64,000 nt of DNA from Vibrio sp. CDRSL-10 TSBA (GTDB taxonomy: Bacteria; Pseudomonadota; Gammaproteobacteria; Enterobacterales; Vibrionaceae): the NCBI GenBank assembly GCA_039696685.1, contig CP155566.1:2914001-2978000 (forward strand), in the 5' to 3' direction. The translations under genes and the position numbers were made by a program. The notes under the pieces were generated by a model. That model had not been told where the DNA came from, did not search any database, and saw only the letters and a program-made list of their open reading frames with translations. Below, piece by piece: positions 1 to 13,527 of the stretch. The stretch's first letter is position 1, and every line of letters starts with the position of its first letter.

Positions 1-87
1 AAGTACTTTGGTTTCAGAAATTTTTTCCAGTAAAACCTCTGAAAATTCTGGAGAAACAAAAAACTTCAGTTCTATCTCGGTTTCCAT
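1..87 (-). CDS. ygiF: CYTH-domain inorganic triphosphatase, N-terminal fragment
   Basis: Only the first 29 codons lie in the window; the gene runs off the left edge. The peptide starts METEIELKF and carries the CYTH signature ExExK at residues 4-8 (E-I-E-L-K), the strand that binds triphosphate and metal in YgiF-type triphosphatases and class IV adenylate cyclases. A good ribosome site (AAAGGT on the minus strand) lies just upstream of the ATG at 87. In E. coli ygiF also sits close to ygiM and cca, as here. The catalytic rest of the protein and any C-terminal CHAD domain cannot be seen, so the function is inferred from the N-terminal motif and the gene neighbourhood. Confidence 0.75.
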   Translation of the reverse strand, partial: METEIELKFFVSPEFSEVLLEKISETKVL

Positions 88-292
88 AGTTATACCTTTC
101 GCAGCAGATAGCGACAGGATATTGCCTAATAGGCGACTGAGCAAGTGACAAATATCCGCCATCACATGATCTAAAACAGTTTAAATGCATAACTTAATGG
201 GTTACCATGCGCGCCTTTATAGCCAACGTTCAACATTTCGCCATACAATGGTGTATGTTCTTTATAGGTTATAGCTATTAGGTTGAATGACC

Positions 293-974
293 ATGCCACT
301 AAATACAATCATGGGGTTATTTGCAAAGTCCCCTATTAAGCCTTTGCAACGCCACGTCGTGTGTGTGAATGAATGCTGCTCTCATCTGGTCAACTTCTTC
401 GAAGTTTGTGCGAAAGGTGACTGGGAGAAAGCCGGTGAAATCCGCGCACAGATTTCTCATCTTGAGAAAGAAGCTGATGTGTTAAAACGCGAAATTCGCC
501 TTAAACTTCCTCGCGGTTTGTTTTTGCCTGTCGATCGTACCGACATGCTGGAGCTTTTGACTCAACAAGACAAACTGGCCAACCTTGCGAAGGACATCGC
601 AGGCCGTGTCTACGGTCGTCAACTCAGAATTCCAGAGCCTCTTCAAGAAAACTTTATTGCTTACGTGCGCCGCTGTCTTGATGCTGCAAACCAGGCACAA
701 AAGGTCATCAATGAGCTCGATGAGTTGTTGGAAACCGGCTTTAAAGGCCGTGAAGTCACGCTAGTGGCTGAAATGATCCACCAACTGGATGTGATTGAAG
801 ATGATACCGATGCCATGCAGATCCGTCTGCGTCAGCAACTGCTGGCGCTCGAATCTGATATGAACCCTATCGATGTCATGTTCTTGTACAAAATCTTTGA
901 ATGGGTAGGCGGCATCGCCGACCAGGCTCAGCGTGTAGGCGCTCGTCTGGAAACTGATGCTATCTCGTTCTTAA
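293..974 (+). CDS. TIGR00153/DUF47 family PhoU-like protein (frameshift near the C-terminus)
   Basis: All-helical protein of about 226 residues of the DUF47 (PhoU-like) family, which usually sits next to a Pit phosphate transporter and is thought to modulate it. It is 144 bases upstream of pit on the same strand. Two in-frame ATGs are available (287 and 293). I prefer 293, giving MPLNTIMGLF, because the family typically begins with a short M-P-x-N-T-I-M-G-L-F start. At 951-953 the sequence reads GAAAC where GAAC is expected. As printed the reading frame runs into an unrelated tail ending at 994; with one A removed it ends in the expected LELMLSRS and stops at 972-974. The rest of the protein is intact. 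Confidence 0.9.
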
Positions 975-1117
975 ATCATAAAGTAAACACATAACTAAGA
1001 GCAGTATTCGAACACCATGGATTAGGCGTAGAGTATTTCCTCGCTGAAGGGGTCAACTCGTGCCTGAAAAGCGCGATTCGAATCCGCTCCGCTTGTTATA
1101 AACAACTAGGTATTACG

Positions 1118-2378
1118 ATGGATATCCTTGCGAACTACGGCACTATCCTGATTATTGTTGCGGCGATCTTCGGTTTTTTAATGGCGATTGGTATTGGTGC
1201 AAATGACGTTGCGAATGCAATGGGCACCTCCGTTGGCTCCAAAGCACTAACGGTAAAACAAGCCATCATTATCGCGATGATCTTTGAATTTGCCGGTGCG
1301 TACCTGGCAGGTGGTGAGGTTACCGAAACGATCCGTAAAGGCGTTATCGAAACCTCTCTGTTTGCCGGTCAGCCAGAAGTTCTGGTCTACGGCATGATGT
1401 CAGCACTGCTGGCAGCCGGTACCTGGCTGCTGCTTGCCTCTTACATGGGCTGGCCAGTGTCCACCACCCACTCAATTATCGGTGCCATCATCGGTTTTGC
1501 CTGTGTGTCTGTGGGTACCGAAGCGGTTGACTGGCACTCAGTACAAGGCATTGTCGGTAGCTGGATCATTACACCGATTATCGCCGGTGTGTTTGCTTAT
1601 ATTATTTTTGTCAGTGCCCAACGCCTGATTTTCGATACCGAAGATCCGCTGATTAATGCAAAACGTTTTGTGCCGGTATACATGTTTATCACGACTATGG
1701 TGATTGCACTGGTTACCATCAAAAAAGGCCTGAAACACGTCGGCCTGCACCTGACCGGCACTGAAGCCTGGCTATCTGCGGCTGCGGTTTCGGCTATCGT
1801 CATGGTCGGCGGCTATTTTTACATCAAGAAACGCTTTGCCAACCGTGATGACGACCATAGCTTCGCCGGCGTAGAGAGTATCTTCAGCGTCCTGATGGTT
1901 ATCACCGCCTGTGCGATGGCATTTGCGCACGGTTCAAACGACGTCGCCAACGCGATTGGCCCGCTATCTGCGGTAGTCACCACAGTCACCAGCTTGGGTG
2001 AAGTGGGTGCGAAAAGCGCAATTGCATGGTGGATTCTGCCGCTGGGTGGTTTTGGTATCGTGGTCGGTCTGGCCACTCTGGGCCACAAAGTGATGGCAAC
2101 TGTGGGTACAGGTATCACAGAAACTGACCCCTAGCCGCGGCTTTGCCGCTCAGCTGGCAACCGCTTCAACTGTGGTTCTGGCTTCAGGTACCGGTTTACC
2201 AATCTCAACCACTCAGACTCTGGTGGGTGCGGTTCTCGGGGTAGGTTTTGCCCGCGGTATCGCTGCTCTGAACCTGGGTGTGGTTCGCAACATTGTGGCA
2301 TCTTGGATCGTAACCCTACCGGCAGGCGCCCTGCTGGCAGTGGTATTCTTCTACGCGATTCAGGGCGTGTTCGGCTAA
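1118..2378 (+). CDS. pit: Inorganic phosphate transporter, Pit family (one frameshift)
   Basis: Low-affinity phosphate symporter of the inner membrane (PiT/SLC20 family), 419 residues once repaired. It has the two inverted family signatures: GANDVANAMG at residues 27-36 and a second copy, HGSNDVANAIG, near residue 271. About ten hydrophobic segments are visible. The printed sequence stops early at 2132-2134 because GAAC reads GAAAC at 2121-2123. Deleting one A joins the first 338 residues to the C-terminal part (GITELTPSRGFAAQL...) that ends in YAIQGVFG at 2378. A strong rho-independent terminator follows. With the upstream TIGR00153 protein it forms a conserved phosphate-uptake pair. Confidence 0.93.
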
Positions 2379-2430
2379 ACGCCGGTCAGCCGTTTGTAAG
2401 CGCTTTGTCATTATTGACTCAAACGCACAG

Positions 2431-2458
2431 AAAGGGAGGCTTTGCCTCCCTTCTTTGT
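2431..2458 (+). terminator. Rho-independent terminator after pit
   Basis: Perfect 9-bp stem AAGGGAGGC / GCCTCCCTT with a TTT loop, followed by a T-rich stretch (TTCTTTGTT). It lies about 50 bases after the pit stop and ends that transcription unit before ygiM. Confidence 0.85.
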
Positions 2459-2542
2459 TGCACCGCTTAATGAAAATTCTTACTATCGACAGTTAAACAC
2501 AACGGCTACCCACGCCAAACTCGTCATAACAAGGGATTTACC

Positions 2543-3151
2543 GTGAAAAAACTGATCTGCATGGTGCTATTTTCCATGTTGGCCGCACCAACGTTTGCAC
2601 AAGACCGCTATATCGCGGACAAACTATTTACCTACATGCATTCAGGTCCTAGCAACCAGTATCGAATTATCGGTAGTGTAGATGCCGGTGAGAAAGTGAA
2701 ATTAGTTAGCCAGAATAAAGAGACTGAATTCAGCCAGATCGTCGACGAGCGTGGACGTACCGGCTGGGTAGAAAGCCGCTTTATCACGCGCGATGTCAGT
2801 ATGGCGGTACGCCTGCCTCAGCTGGAAAAAGAGCTGACCGATGTGAAAAGCAAACTGGCTAACGCGCGTCAGACTGCCGACAGTGAAAAAGCCGGCCTGG
2901 TCGACTCACTGGAAATTCGCAATAAACAAATTGCGGAGCTGGAGAAGAACTACAGCGACATCAGCAAACAGCTGACCACCTCGCAGAGCGAAGTCCGTGA
3001 GCTGCGCGCCAAACTGGATACCCAGAAAGAAGACCTGCTGCTGAAGTACTTTATGTACGGTGGTGGTGTCGCCGGTATCGGCCTGCTGCTGGGTCTTATC
3101 CTGCCGCACATTATCCCGCGCCGTAAACGCAACCCGGCCGGCTGGGCTTAA
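2543..3151 (+). CDS. ygiM: SH3-domain protein, TIGR04211/YgiM family
   Basis: A 202-residue envelope protein. Residues 1-19 are a signal peptide (cut after PTFA). Residues about 22-90 form a bacterial SH3 (SH3b) domain with the typical YMHSGPSNQYR and GWVESRFI segments. Residues about 95-165 are a heptad-rich coiled coil, and residues about 172-190 form one membrane span followed by a basic tail (RRKR). This is the YgiM architecture, and E. coli ygiM also sits beside cca. The role is not established; SH3b domains often bind peptidoglycan peptides. The frame is intact and the gene is flanked by terminators on both sides, so it is probably monocistronic. Confidence 0.85.
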   Translation: MKKLICMVLFSMLAAPTFAQDRYIADKLFTYMHSGPSNQYRIIGSVDAGEKVKLVSQNKETEFSQIVDERGRTGWVESRFITRDVSMAVRLPQLEKELTDVKSKLANARQTADSEKAGLVDSLEIRNKQIAELEKNYSDISKQLTTSQSEVRELRAKLDTQKEDLLLKYFMYGGGVAGIGLLLGLILPHIIPRRKRNPAGWA

Positions 3152-3169
3152 GTGCTAAAATCATGATTT

Positions 3170-3204
3170 AAAAAAAACGGTCACTATGCAGTGACCGTTT
3201 TTTT
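3170..3204. terminator. Bidirectional terminator between ygiM and gspB
   Basis: Stem CGGTCACT / AGTGACCG with loop ATGC, flanked by seven or more A on the left and seven T on the right. It can therefore end both the plus-strand ygiM and the convergent minus-strand gspAB transcript. Confidence 0.92.
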
Positions 3205-3224
3205 GACTCACCGTTGGTGCGCCA

Positions 3225-4082
3225 TCAACCACGCCAGTCGTACAGCGCCGGGATCTCTATTGGTTGCTGACCAAACAGGATAATCGTGCTTTGCGGCTTA
3301 ATCGCCACAAGCTGCACATTATCGAAAATCTTATCCCCTTCCTGATATTCCACCCCGTTGACTTTAATCCAGCGTTTAACCGCGTTACTGGCATAAACAT
3401 GAGTCTGGAAGTTCATCGCCGGCAGATAGCCGCTGAACTCATTGCTGTGCTGAATCAGGGCAATCGCATCTTCGTCATGGTGCTCGTTTTGCTGCGCGGC
3501 GGCTGTGTCATCCTGCTGCAGAACCGATTCAACCCGCGCTGCCATCTGCGGCGATAACTGGCTGAGGTCGAGTGAACGCAGCGCCTGCTGGTTCTGACGG
3601 TCCATCTCAGCCTCACTTTGCGCCGCAGTCAGACGACGACTATTGCTGGTCAGCGGAACCTGATTCGCCGCAGACGCTAAGGCAACCGGCTCAGACTCTT
3701 CAGACTGATTGGCGCCACCGGACTCACTTACCATCAGTTCGTCAGCGGCAGCGGCTGATTCGTCAAACTCGGGCACTTCAACTTCGCTGCGGGCCAGCGG
3801 GCCGAAATCCGGATAATCAAGCTGTTCGAAACTGGCCGGCACCTGAACCACACCCGGGGTGTTATCCCCGAGCGCCGCGATCCGCGCCTGCTGATGCTGA
3901 TAACTCTGCACCGCGACCACCGCCATCGTGGCAATGCCCGGCACCAGCAACCACAAAGCATGATACCAGCGAAAACCACGCTGCCGACGGGCTGTATCCG
4001 GCAACATCATTTGCGCTGCTTGGGCGCTGTATTGCTGATGGCTGGCCTCTGAGCGCTGCAGCGCTTTCATCACTTGTGACAT
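3225..4082 (-). CDS. gspB: General secretion pathway protein GspB (ExeB-like)
   Basis: Bitopic inner-membrane protein of 285 residues: a short cytoplasmic N-terminus (MSQVMKALQRSEASHQQ), one membrane span around residues 41-60, a long low-complexity acidic/Gln-Ala-rich periplasmic linker, and a C-terminal GspB domain (around FDNVQLVAIKPQSTIILF) like those of ExeB/OutB/PulB. Its partner gspA lies immediately upstream; the gspA stop and gspB start overlap, so the two are translationally coupled. In Aeromonas, ExeA and ExeB form a complex that helps place the type II secretin (GspD) through peptidoglycan. The frame is intact. In Vibrio the main eps secretion operon lies elsewhere. Confidence 0.9.
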   Translation of the reverse strand: MSQVMKALQRSEASHQQYSAQAAQMMLPDTARRQRGFRWYHALWLLVPGIATMAVVAVQSYQHQQARIAALGDNTPGVVQVPASFEQLDYPDFGPLARSEVEVPEFDESAAAADELMVSESGGANQSEESEPVALASAANQVPLTSNSRRLTAAQSEAEMDRQNQQALRSLDLSQLSPQMAARVESVLQQDDTAAAQQNEHHDEDAIALIQHSNEFSGYLPAMNFQTHVYASNAVKRWIKVNGVEYQEGDKIFDNVQLVAIKPQSTIILFGQQPIEIPALYDWRG

Positions 4083-5677
4083 TACTGCGCCTCCATAAGC
4101 CGCGGCCCGTCCTGCTGCGTCATCAGATCAAGCTGACGCAGAGTCTGTCGTCCGGCAATCCCGTCCACCTGCATATTTTGCCAGCGCTGAAAGACTTCCA
4201 CTTTGCGTTTTACCTCTTTATCAAACAGCACCACGTTGCGACGCTGCGGCTCGCCGAGCAGACGAGATAATTTCTGATCCAGTAAGGTGATATCATCGCC
4301 GCGCATCCCGCTGCGCAGCGTCTGGTAGAAAGACGGCTGCCACACCACCCGATATTCGCCCTGCCACAGCGGCTCAATCCATTTGCGATCCAGGCGCACG
4401 CGCTGCTGATTGATAAGCAGGTCAGCCTGCTGGCCCTGCAGATGATACAGCACGGCATAAGTGCGCAAACCGCGCAGACTTAAGGTCAGCACCACCGGCA
4501 GATCGAGCTGCTCCAGAGTCTGCCAGTCGCCCATATTCTGCTCACACTCCAGTAGTGAAGACGCCGAGCGTTGACAGAAACTTTCGATCACCGACGCTTC
4601 ATAACCCCATACCGCGTATAACGCTCTCACCGCCTGCTCACGGTCTGTAGACTGGCGTAACGCATCTTCCACTGTCTGTGGGAAAACCGCCTGCTGAGAA
4701 GCCTCAGCTGGTGCTGGTAGCGGCCACTGCTGCTCTATCTGCTGATTAATCAGTGGCGGCAGCCAGTAAGCAATGGCAGCCGCTGCCCCGATACCGACCA
4801 GGGCTGACATCACACCAGCGAGATGGAAACGACGCGCCTGAGGTGCACTCTGCGGCTGGTAAACGGTCGACTGGAAACTCATCACCTGGGTACAGGCCTG
4901 TTTGACCCGCTCCAGACTGATGCTGCGCTCGCCCGCCTGGTAGGCATTCTTTAATGCCGCATCGCAGGCAAGGTTAATCAGACGCGGAATACCATGGGTT
5001 TGCTGGGCTATCCATTTCGCCCCGCGCGCCGAAAACAGATTACCGTCACCGCCTGCCTGCTGGAGGCGAAAGCGAATGTAGTGTGCCGTTTCACTCTCAT
5101 CGAGAGGCAGCAGATGATAGCGGCCGGTGATACGCTGAGCGAGCTGACGCAACTGCGGCAATTGCAATTTGAACTGCAACTCAGGCTGGCCAATCAGCAA
5201 CACTTTCAGCAGCTTGCGGCTTTCAGTTTCCAGGTTAGTCAGCAGACGCAACTGTTCAAGCACATCCGGGGCGAGATGCTGCGCCTCATCAATCACCAAC
5301 AGAACCTGGATGCCGTTGGCGTATTCATTGAGCAGAAACTGATACAACACCTGGCTGAGCTGTTTCAGCGTCGCCTGAGCCGGATACTGAATAGCAAATT
5401 CATCACAAATTGCTTCCAGCAGTTCACGCTCTGAGAAGGTCGGGTTGAGAATAAACCCGGCCCGGGTATGGGCGGGTAAACCGGCCAGAATCGCCTTCGC
5501 GACCGTGGTTTTGCCCGTCCCCACTTCACCGGTCAGCATGGCAAAGCCACCGCCATCCCCCAGCCCGGCCTGCAGATGGGCCATAGCCTCTTTATGGCGC
5601 TGGCTGAGGTACAGATACCGAGAATTAGGCACGATGGAAAAAGGATGTTCGATCAGGCCAAAAAATTCTGGATACAT
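4082..5677 (-). CDS. gspA: General secretion pathway ATPase GspA (ExeA-like)
   Basis: 531 residues. The N-terminal AAA ATPase has Walker A GEVGTGKT (residues 50-57) and Walker B LLVIDEAQ (about residue 130). A single membrane span follows near residues 283-300. The C-terminal periplasmic part ends in a peptidoglycan-binding (PG_binding_1-type) module (VDGIAGRQTLRQLDLM). This is the ExeA layout: a membrane ATPase that binds peptidoglycan and, with GspB, allows secretin assembly. It starts at an ATG at 5677, divergent from cca, leaving under 100 bases for both promoters. The frame is intact. Confidence 0.92.
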   Translation of the reverse strand: MYPEFFGLIEHPFSIVPNSRYLYLSQRHKEAMAHLQAGLGDGGGFAMLTGEVGTGKTTVAKAILAGLPAHTRAGFILNPTFSERELLEAICDEFAIQYPAQATLKQLSQVLYQFLLNEYANGIQVLLVIDEAQHLAPDVLEQLRLLTNLETESRKLLKVLLIGQPELQFKLQLPQLRQLAQRITGRYHLLPLDESETAHYIRFRLQQAGGDGNLFSARGAKWIAQQTHGIPRLINLACDAALKNAYQAGERSISLERVKQACTQVMSFQSTVYQPQSAPQARRFHLAGVMSALVGIGAAAAIAYWLPPLINQQIEQQWPLPAPAEASQQAVFPQTVEDALRQSTDREQAVRALYAVWGYEASVIESFCQRSASSLLECEQNMGDWQTLEQLDLPVVLTLSLRGLRTYAVLYHLQGQQADLLINQQRVRLDRKWIEPLWQGEYRVVWQPSFYQTLRSGMRGDDITLLDQKLSRLLGEPQRRNVVLFDKEVKRKVEVFQRWQNMQVDGIAGRQTLRQLDLMTQQDGPRLMEAQ

Positions 5678-5766
5678 GATGTCGTCTCTTTGAATGTGGT
5701 TAGGCGCAAAGTATCATTATGACTATGATTATCCAACGCAATAAACGTAAATATTGAGGTCTGGTG

Positions 5767-6981
5767 GTGCAAATTTATCTCGTTGGCGGCGCTGTCCGCG
5801 ATCAGCTGCTTCAGCTTCCAGTATATGACAAAGACTGGGTGGTGGTGGGCAGCAGCCCGCAACAAATGCAACAAGCCGGGTTTCAGGCGGTCGGAAAAGA
5901 CTTCCCGGTCTTTCTGCATCCGCGGACCAAACAAGAACATGCGCTGGCACGTACCGAACGTAAAACCGGCAGCGGCTATACCGGTTTTGCCTGCCACTAT
6001 GCGCCGGATGTCACGCTGGAAGAGGATCTGCAGCGCCGCGATCTGACCATTAATGCCATGGCTCAGGATACCGACGGCACCATCATTGATCCCTATGGCG
6101 GCCAGCGTGATATTGAGCAGCGCCTGCTGCGTCATGTTTCAGCGGCGTTTGTCGAAGATCCGCTGCGCGTGCTGCGCGTAGCTCGCTTTGCGGCCAAACT
6201 GGCTCACCTTGGTTTTCAGGTGGCGCCCGAGACACTGGCTTTGATGCAGACCATCAGCGCCAGCGGTGAGCTCAGTCACCTGACTCCGGAGCGCGTGTGG
6301 CAGGAGTGGCATAAATCCCTGTCGACCCAAAGCCCGCAGGTCTTTCTTCAGGTACTGCGTGACTGCGGAGCTCTGGCAGTGGTACTGCCGGAACTCGATG
6401 CCCTGTTTGGCGTTCCGCAACCGGAAAAATGGCATCCGGAAATTGATACAGGTGTTCACACCCTGATGGTCGCCGAGCAGGCATCACGCCTGTCAGAAGC
6501 GTTGACGGTGCGCTTTTCCGCCCAGGTACATGACCTCGGTAAAGCAGTGACACCAGAAAAAGAGTGGCCGAGCCATAAGCTGCATTGCCACACCGGTCTG
6601 AAACTGATCGAACAGTTATGCGCCCGGGTACGGGTGCCGAATGAATACCGCGATCTGGCGCTGGCGGTCTGTGCCCAGCATTCCAATGTCCATCGTGCCG
6701 CCGAGCTCAAAGCCGCGACTAAACTGAAGATTTTCAATCGTCTCGATGTCTGGCGTAAACCGGAGCGCCTGGATGAGGTGTTGCTGTGCTGTGAAGCGGA
6801 TCATCGCGGCCGTCTCGGACTGGAAGACAAACCGTATCCGCAGCGCGATATTTTACTGCGCGCCTATGTAGCCGCCAAAGCGGTGGATGTGCAACAGGTG
6901 ATTCAAAGTGGCTTTAAAGGACCGGCGATTCGCGAAGAATTAGATAAACGCCGGGTGGATGCGATCCAGAATGCCGGCTGA
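5767..6981 (+). CDS. cca: Multifunctional CCA-adding tRNA nucleotidyltransferase
   Basis: Adds or repairs the 3'-CCA of tRNAs. Two tandem GTG codons (5764 and 5767) can start it. I prefer 5767, giving [12 protein letters not shown], because it lies six bases after the GAGGT ribosome site and matches the family start. Class II nucleotidyltransferase motifs are clear: GGAVRD at 7-12, the metal-binding pair in DKD at 21-23, and [10 protein letters not shown] near residue 95. A C-terminal HD domain (HDLGKA around residue 257) is typical of the gamma-proteobacterial enzymes with added phosphatase activity. Length 404 residues, close to E. coli Cca (412). Intact. Confidence 0.95.
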   Translation: MQIYLVGGAVRDQLLQLPVYDKDWVVVGSSPQQMQQAGFQAVGKDFPVFLHPRTKQEHALARTERKTGSGYTGFACHYAPDVTLEEDLQRRDLTINAMAQDTDGTIIDPYGGQRDIEQRLLRHVSAAFVEDPLRVLRVARFAAKLAHLGFQVAPETLALMQTISASGELSHLTPERVWQEWHKSLSTQSPQVFLQVLRDCGALAVVLPELDALFGVPQPEKWHPEIDTGVHTLMVAEQASRLSEALTVRFSAQVHDLGKAVTPEKEWPSHKLHCHTGLKLIEQLCARVRVPNEYRDLALAVCAQHSNVHRAAELKAATKLKIFNRLDVWRKPERLDEVLLCCEADHRGRLGLEDKPYPQRDILLRAYVAAKAVDVQQVIQSGFKGPAIREELDKRRVDAIQNAG

Positions 6982-7041
6982 CCCGCCTTAAGGTCAGATC
7001 GGGGGTCGAGCGCTCAACCGAATACCCATCCCATACAACGC

Positions 7042-7069
7042 AAAAAGCCCCGCACTGCGGGGCTTTTTT
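7042..7069. terminator. Bidirectional terminator between cca and eno
   Basis: GC-rich stem AAAAAGCCCCGC / GCGGGGCTTTTT with a short ACT loop, flanked by A-run and T-run. The two genes converge here, so it serves both. Confidence 0.93.
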
Positions 7070-7092
7070 AAGCGTTTAAGCTGAGCTTAAGA

Positions 7093-8406
<1,314 letters not shown>

Positions 8407-8424
8407 TCATTGAATTTAAATGTC

Positions 8425-8463
8425 AAAACTAAAAGGGTAGCCGCACAACTTACGCCGCTACCC
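8425..8463 (-). terminator. Terminator/attenuating hairpin between pyrG and eno
   Basis: On the minus strand, stem GGGTAGC / GCTACCC followed by TTTTAGTTTT. It can end pyrG transcripts before eno, which would then rely on its own promoter or on read-through. Confidence 0.7.
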
Positions 8464-8471
8464 GTATCCTT

Positions 8472-10181
<1,710 letters not shown>

Positions 10182-10294
10182 TTATCGCCACAACGTGAAA
10201 TCTATCACACTCAGTTTTTTATTTTTTGCTTCAAATCAAACTGACTGAACAGGATTTCGTTTCGTGGCAATTTCCTCGCTGTAAATTGACTGAA

Positions 10295-11104
10295 TCATCG
10301 CCCGTCAGTCGTTTTTTCCTGCTTTTTTACTTCATCCCACATCGCGTCCAGCTCTTGCAATGAACACTGTTGCAGCTGTTTGCCCTGCCCGGCCACCTGA
10401 GCTTCTACGCCCTTAAAACGGCGCACAAACTTGTGGTTGGCTTTACGCAGCGCCACTTCCGGATCCTTACCCAGATGACGCGCCAAATTGACGGTAGCAA
10501 ACAGCAGATCGCCCAGCTCTTCTTCCACTTTCTGCTCATCAATATCGACATGCAGTGCTTCCGCCATTACTTCATCAATCTCTTCATGCACCTTGGCAAC
10601 CACCGGGCCGAGCGTCGGCCAGTCAAAACCATATTTGGCGCATTTTTTCTGAATTTTATTGGCCTGAGACAGGGCCGGCAGCGATTGTGGTATTGAGTCT
10701 AGAATACTTTGCTCGCTTTTGCCCGCCCGGGCTTTTTCCTGCGCTTTCTGCGCTTCCCAGTTGGCATTCAGCTCTTGCTCTGTGGAGAAACTGGCATCGC
10801 CGAACACATGCGGATGGCGGCGGGTCAGCTTCTCGTTAACGCCGTCGACCACATCATTGAATTCAAACAAGCCCTGCTCTTTGGCGAGCTGGCTGTAAAA
10901 AATCACCTGAAACAGCAGATCGCCCAGCTCTTCTTTGAGGTTCGGCCAGTCCTGCTGGTGAATCGCATCCACCACTTCAAACGTTTCCTCAATGGTGTGC
11001 GGCACAACACTGTCAAAAGTCTGTTCCTTATCCCACGGGCAGCCACTGTGCGGATCGCGCAGGCTGGCCATGATGCGTTCAAGCTGTTCGATTGGATGGC
11101 TCAT
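10295..11104 (-). CDS. mazG: Nucleoside triphosphate pyrophosphohydrolase MazG
   Basis: House-cleaning NTP pyrophosphohydrolase of about 269 residues with two MazG repeats. Each shows the EExxD/ExxD metal-binding pattern, seen as [10 protein letters not shown] in the first repeat and [10 protein letters not shown] in the second. I start at the ATG at 11104 ([12 protein letters not shown]) rather than 11113, because the AAGGA site is about ten bases from the former and only one from the latter. It follows relA on the same strand, as in E. coli, where MazG lowers ppGpp levels and is linked to relA and the MazEF module. No mazEF genes are visible here. Intact. Confidence 0.93.
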   Translation of the reverse strand: MSHPIEQLERIMASLRDPHSGCPWDKEQTFDSVVPHTIEETFEVVDAIHQQDWPNLKEELGDLLFQVIFYSQLAKEQGLFEFNDVVDGVNEKLTRRHPHVFGDASFSTEQELNANWEAQKAQEKARAGKSEQSILDSIPQSLPALSQANKIQKKCAKYGFDWPTLGPVVAKVHEEIDEVMAEALHVDIDEQKVEEELGDLLFATVNLARHLGKDPEVALRKANHKFVRRFKGVEAQVAGQGKQLQQCSLQELDAMWDEVKKQEKTTDGR

Positions 11105-11178
11105 ATGAGGCATTTCCTTGATAAAATATTTTCTTGATCAACTATGTCCTTGACCAACGATTTCTTTAACAAATAATA

Positions 11179-11206
11179 AAGGCGAGCAGCATCACCACTC
11201 GCCTTC
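11179..11206 (-). terminator. Probable terminator between relA and mazG
   Basis: On the minus strand, stem AAGGCGAG / CTCGCCTT followed by a weak T-rich tail (TATTATTTG). The tail is poor, so some read-through from relA into mazG is likely. Confidence 0.6.
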
Positions 11207-11238
11207 AATGTCTGAGACTGATTTAGCTCATCAGCCTG

Positions 11239-13465
11239 TCAGCCGAGGCGTTTCACCAGCATCACATCTTTGATCTGTTCAATCCGCTTCGACACACGCT
11301 CCAGCACTTCAACACTGTTCAGTTCGAGCTCAAAGTCCATCACCACCATCTGACGCTTGTAATCACTGCGGCTTTTCATGGTGGTCACTTTCACTTTCTC
11401 GTTGGTCAGCAAGGTCGTGATGTCTTTCAGCAGACCGCTGCGCTCCATCGCTTCGACGCGCAGAGTCAGGTAATAGGTGCCGACAAAGCCGCGCCCCCAT
11501 ACCGTATCTATGATGCGCTCCGGGGCGTGATGGCTGAGCTCTTCGAGCTGCTCGCAGTCACTGCGGTGCACGGAAATACCGCGTCCCTGGGTAATATATC
11601 CCTTGATGATATCGCCCGGGATCGGCTGACAACAACGCGCCAGATGAGTCATCAGGTTATCGACCCCTTCCACCACCACCGCATCTTTGTGCGGACGATG
11701 GTGAGCGTGCGCGACTTTGCTTTCACCAACCTGCAGTTTTTCCAGCGCCAGCTTGTCTTCTTCCTCGGCAGTGGGTTTGTTTACCAGCGCATTAATGTGG
11801 TTAACAATCTGGTTAATCCGCAGGTCACCGCTGCCGACACCGACATACAGCTCATCGGCAGTGTTGACGTTAAAACGTTTCAGCGCATACGCTTCGGCAT
11901 CTTTTAACGTCGCACCGATTTTGGCCAGTTCGGTTTCGAGGATCTCGCGCCCGGCTTCCAGGTTCTTTTCGCGGCTCTGCTTGCGGAACCAGGCGTTGAT
12001 CTTCGCCCGCGCGCGGCCGGAATGAACAAAGCCCAGCGACGGGTTCAGCCAGTCACGGGACGGATTCGGCTCTTTGGCGGTGATGATTTCCACCTGATCG
12101 CCCATATGCAGTTTATGAGTAAACGGCACGATACGGCCGGCCACTTTAGCACCGATACAGCGATGGCCCACTTCCGAATGAATGTGGTAAGCAAAATCAA
12201 GCGGCGTCGCGCCCATCGGCAGATCGACCACATCACCACGCGGAGTAAAGGCGTACACACGATCATCAAACACCTGACTGCGCAGTTCATCCAGCATTTC
12301 ACCGGAATCGGACATCTCTTCCTGCCAGTCAAGCAGTTTACGCAGCCAGGTGATTTTCTCATCATAGCCGCTGCGACCACCGCCGCTGCCTTCTTTGTAT
12401 TTCCAGTGTGCCGCCACACCAAGCTCTGACTCTTCGTGCATCTGCTTGGTACGGATCTGGATTTCGATGGTTTTGCCTTCCGGGCCCAGAATCACCGTAT
12501 GGATCGACTGGTAACCATTGGGTTTCGGGTTCGCGACATAGTCATCAAACTCGCTCGGCAGGTGTTTGTATTTCGTGTGCACCACGCCCAGTGCGGCGTA
12601 GCAGTCCTGCAGTTTGTCGGCGATGATGCGCACCGCGCGCACATCAAACAGTTCATCAAACGCCAGGTTTTTCTTCTGCATCTTGCGCCAGATGCTGTAG
12701 ATATGTTTAGGACGACCGCTCACTTCGGCGTTGATGCTGGAGGCTTTCATCTCCTGACGCAGGTCATCAACGAAATCACGGATATACTGCTCACGTACAA
12801 TACGGCGCTCAGAAAGCTGTTTCGCAATCTGCTTGTAGGTATCCGGTTGCTGGTAGCGGAAAGCGTAGTCTTCAATTTCCCACTTCAACTGACCGATACC
12901 TAACCGGTTGGCCAGCGGTGCGTAGATATTGGCACACTCTTTTGCGGCAGTGCGGCGCACTTCATCCGGCTGGTCTTTCACTTCCCGCAGGTTGCAGATA
13001 CGTTCAGCCAGCTTGATGACCACGCAGCGGAAGTCATCCACCATGGCCAGCAACATGCGGCGTACGTTGTCGACCTGAGCCGAAGCCTCACTGCCTTGCA
13101 TGGTGATATTGAGCTGGCCAATCGCCGCCATTTCTTCCACGCCGTGAATCAGCTTGACGATCTCTTTGCCGGCATGCTCTTCCAGTTTCTTCGCGATCCA
13201 GTAAGCCGCTGGTCGCGATAGGGAATAACAGAGCCGCTATCAGCGTAGGTCTGTCCATTGACAGCGTGCTCAGTATTTCAATCATTTCGCGACCACGCCA
13301 CAGCAGCAGATGCCCGCGCGGATTACCCACCAGCAAGTGTTCGCACTGGCGATACACTTCGGTCAGTCTGGCCGCCGTTTTGGGCTCTTGTTGTAAACTA
13401 GAAATCCATTTTTCTAGCTCAAACTGTTCGTCTGGGTTTAAGTGTGCGCTACGTACCGCAACCAT
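11239..13465 (-). CDS. relA: (p)ppGpp synthetase I RelA (one frameshift)
   Basis: Ribosome-bound stringent-response synthetase, about 741 residues after repair. In order: a degenerate HD pseudo-hydrolase domain, the synthetase domain (GRPKHIYSIWRKM, FDVRAVRII, and the NPKPNGYQSIH substrate region), a TGS domain (VYAFTPRGDVVDLP), a zinc-finger/helical part with CCQPIPGD, and a C-terminal ACT domain. The printed frame breaks at 13186-13188, where GAAC (minus strand) reads GAAAC in ...DREELEEHAGK.... Removing one A joins the first ~93 residues to the rest. In Vibrio, RelA works with SpoT and RelV; relA lies just upstream of mazG. Confidence 0.95.
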
Positions 13466-13527
13466 GAGATTATCCTAATAGTTATATTTTGTGGTCGGGT
13501 GTTCTGCCGCTATCGCGAGAACACCAC

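Noticed and set aside
3572..4270. Long plus-strand open frame opposite gspB/gspA
   Set aside because: It is the shadow of the two minus-strand genes; its Pro/Arg/Ser-rich composition is typical of antisense frames in GC-rich DNA and there is no ribosome site.
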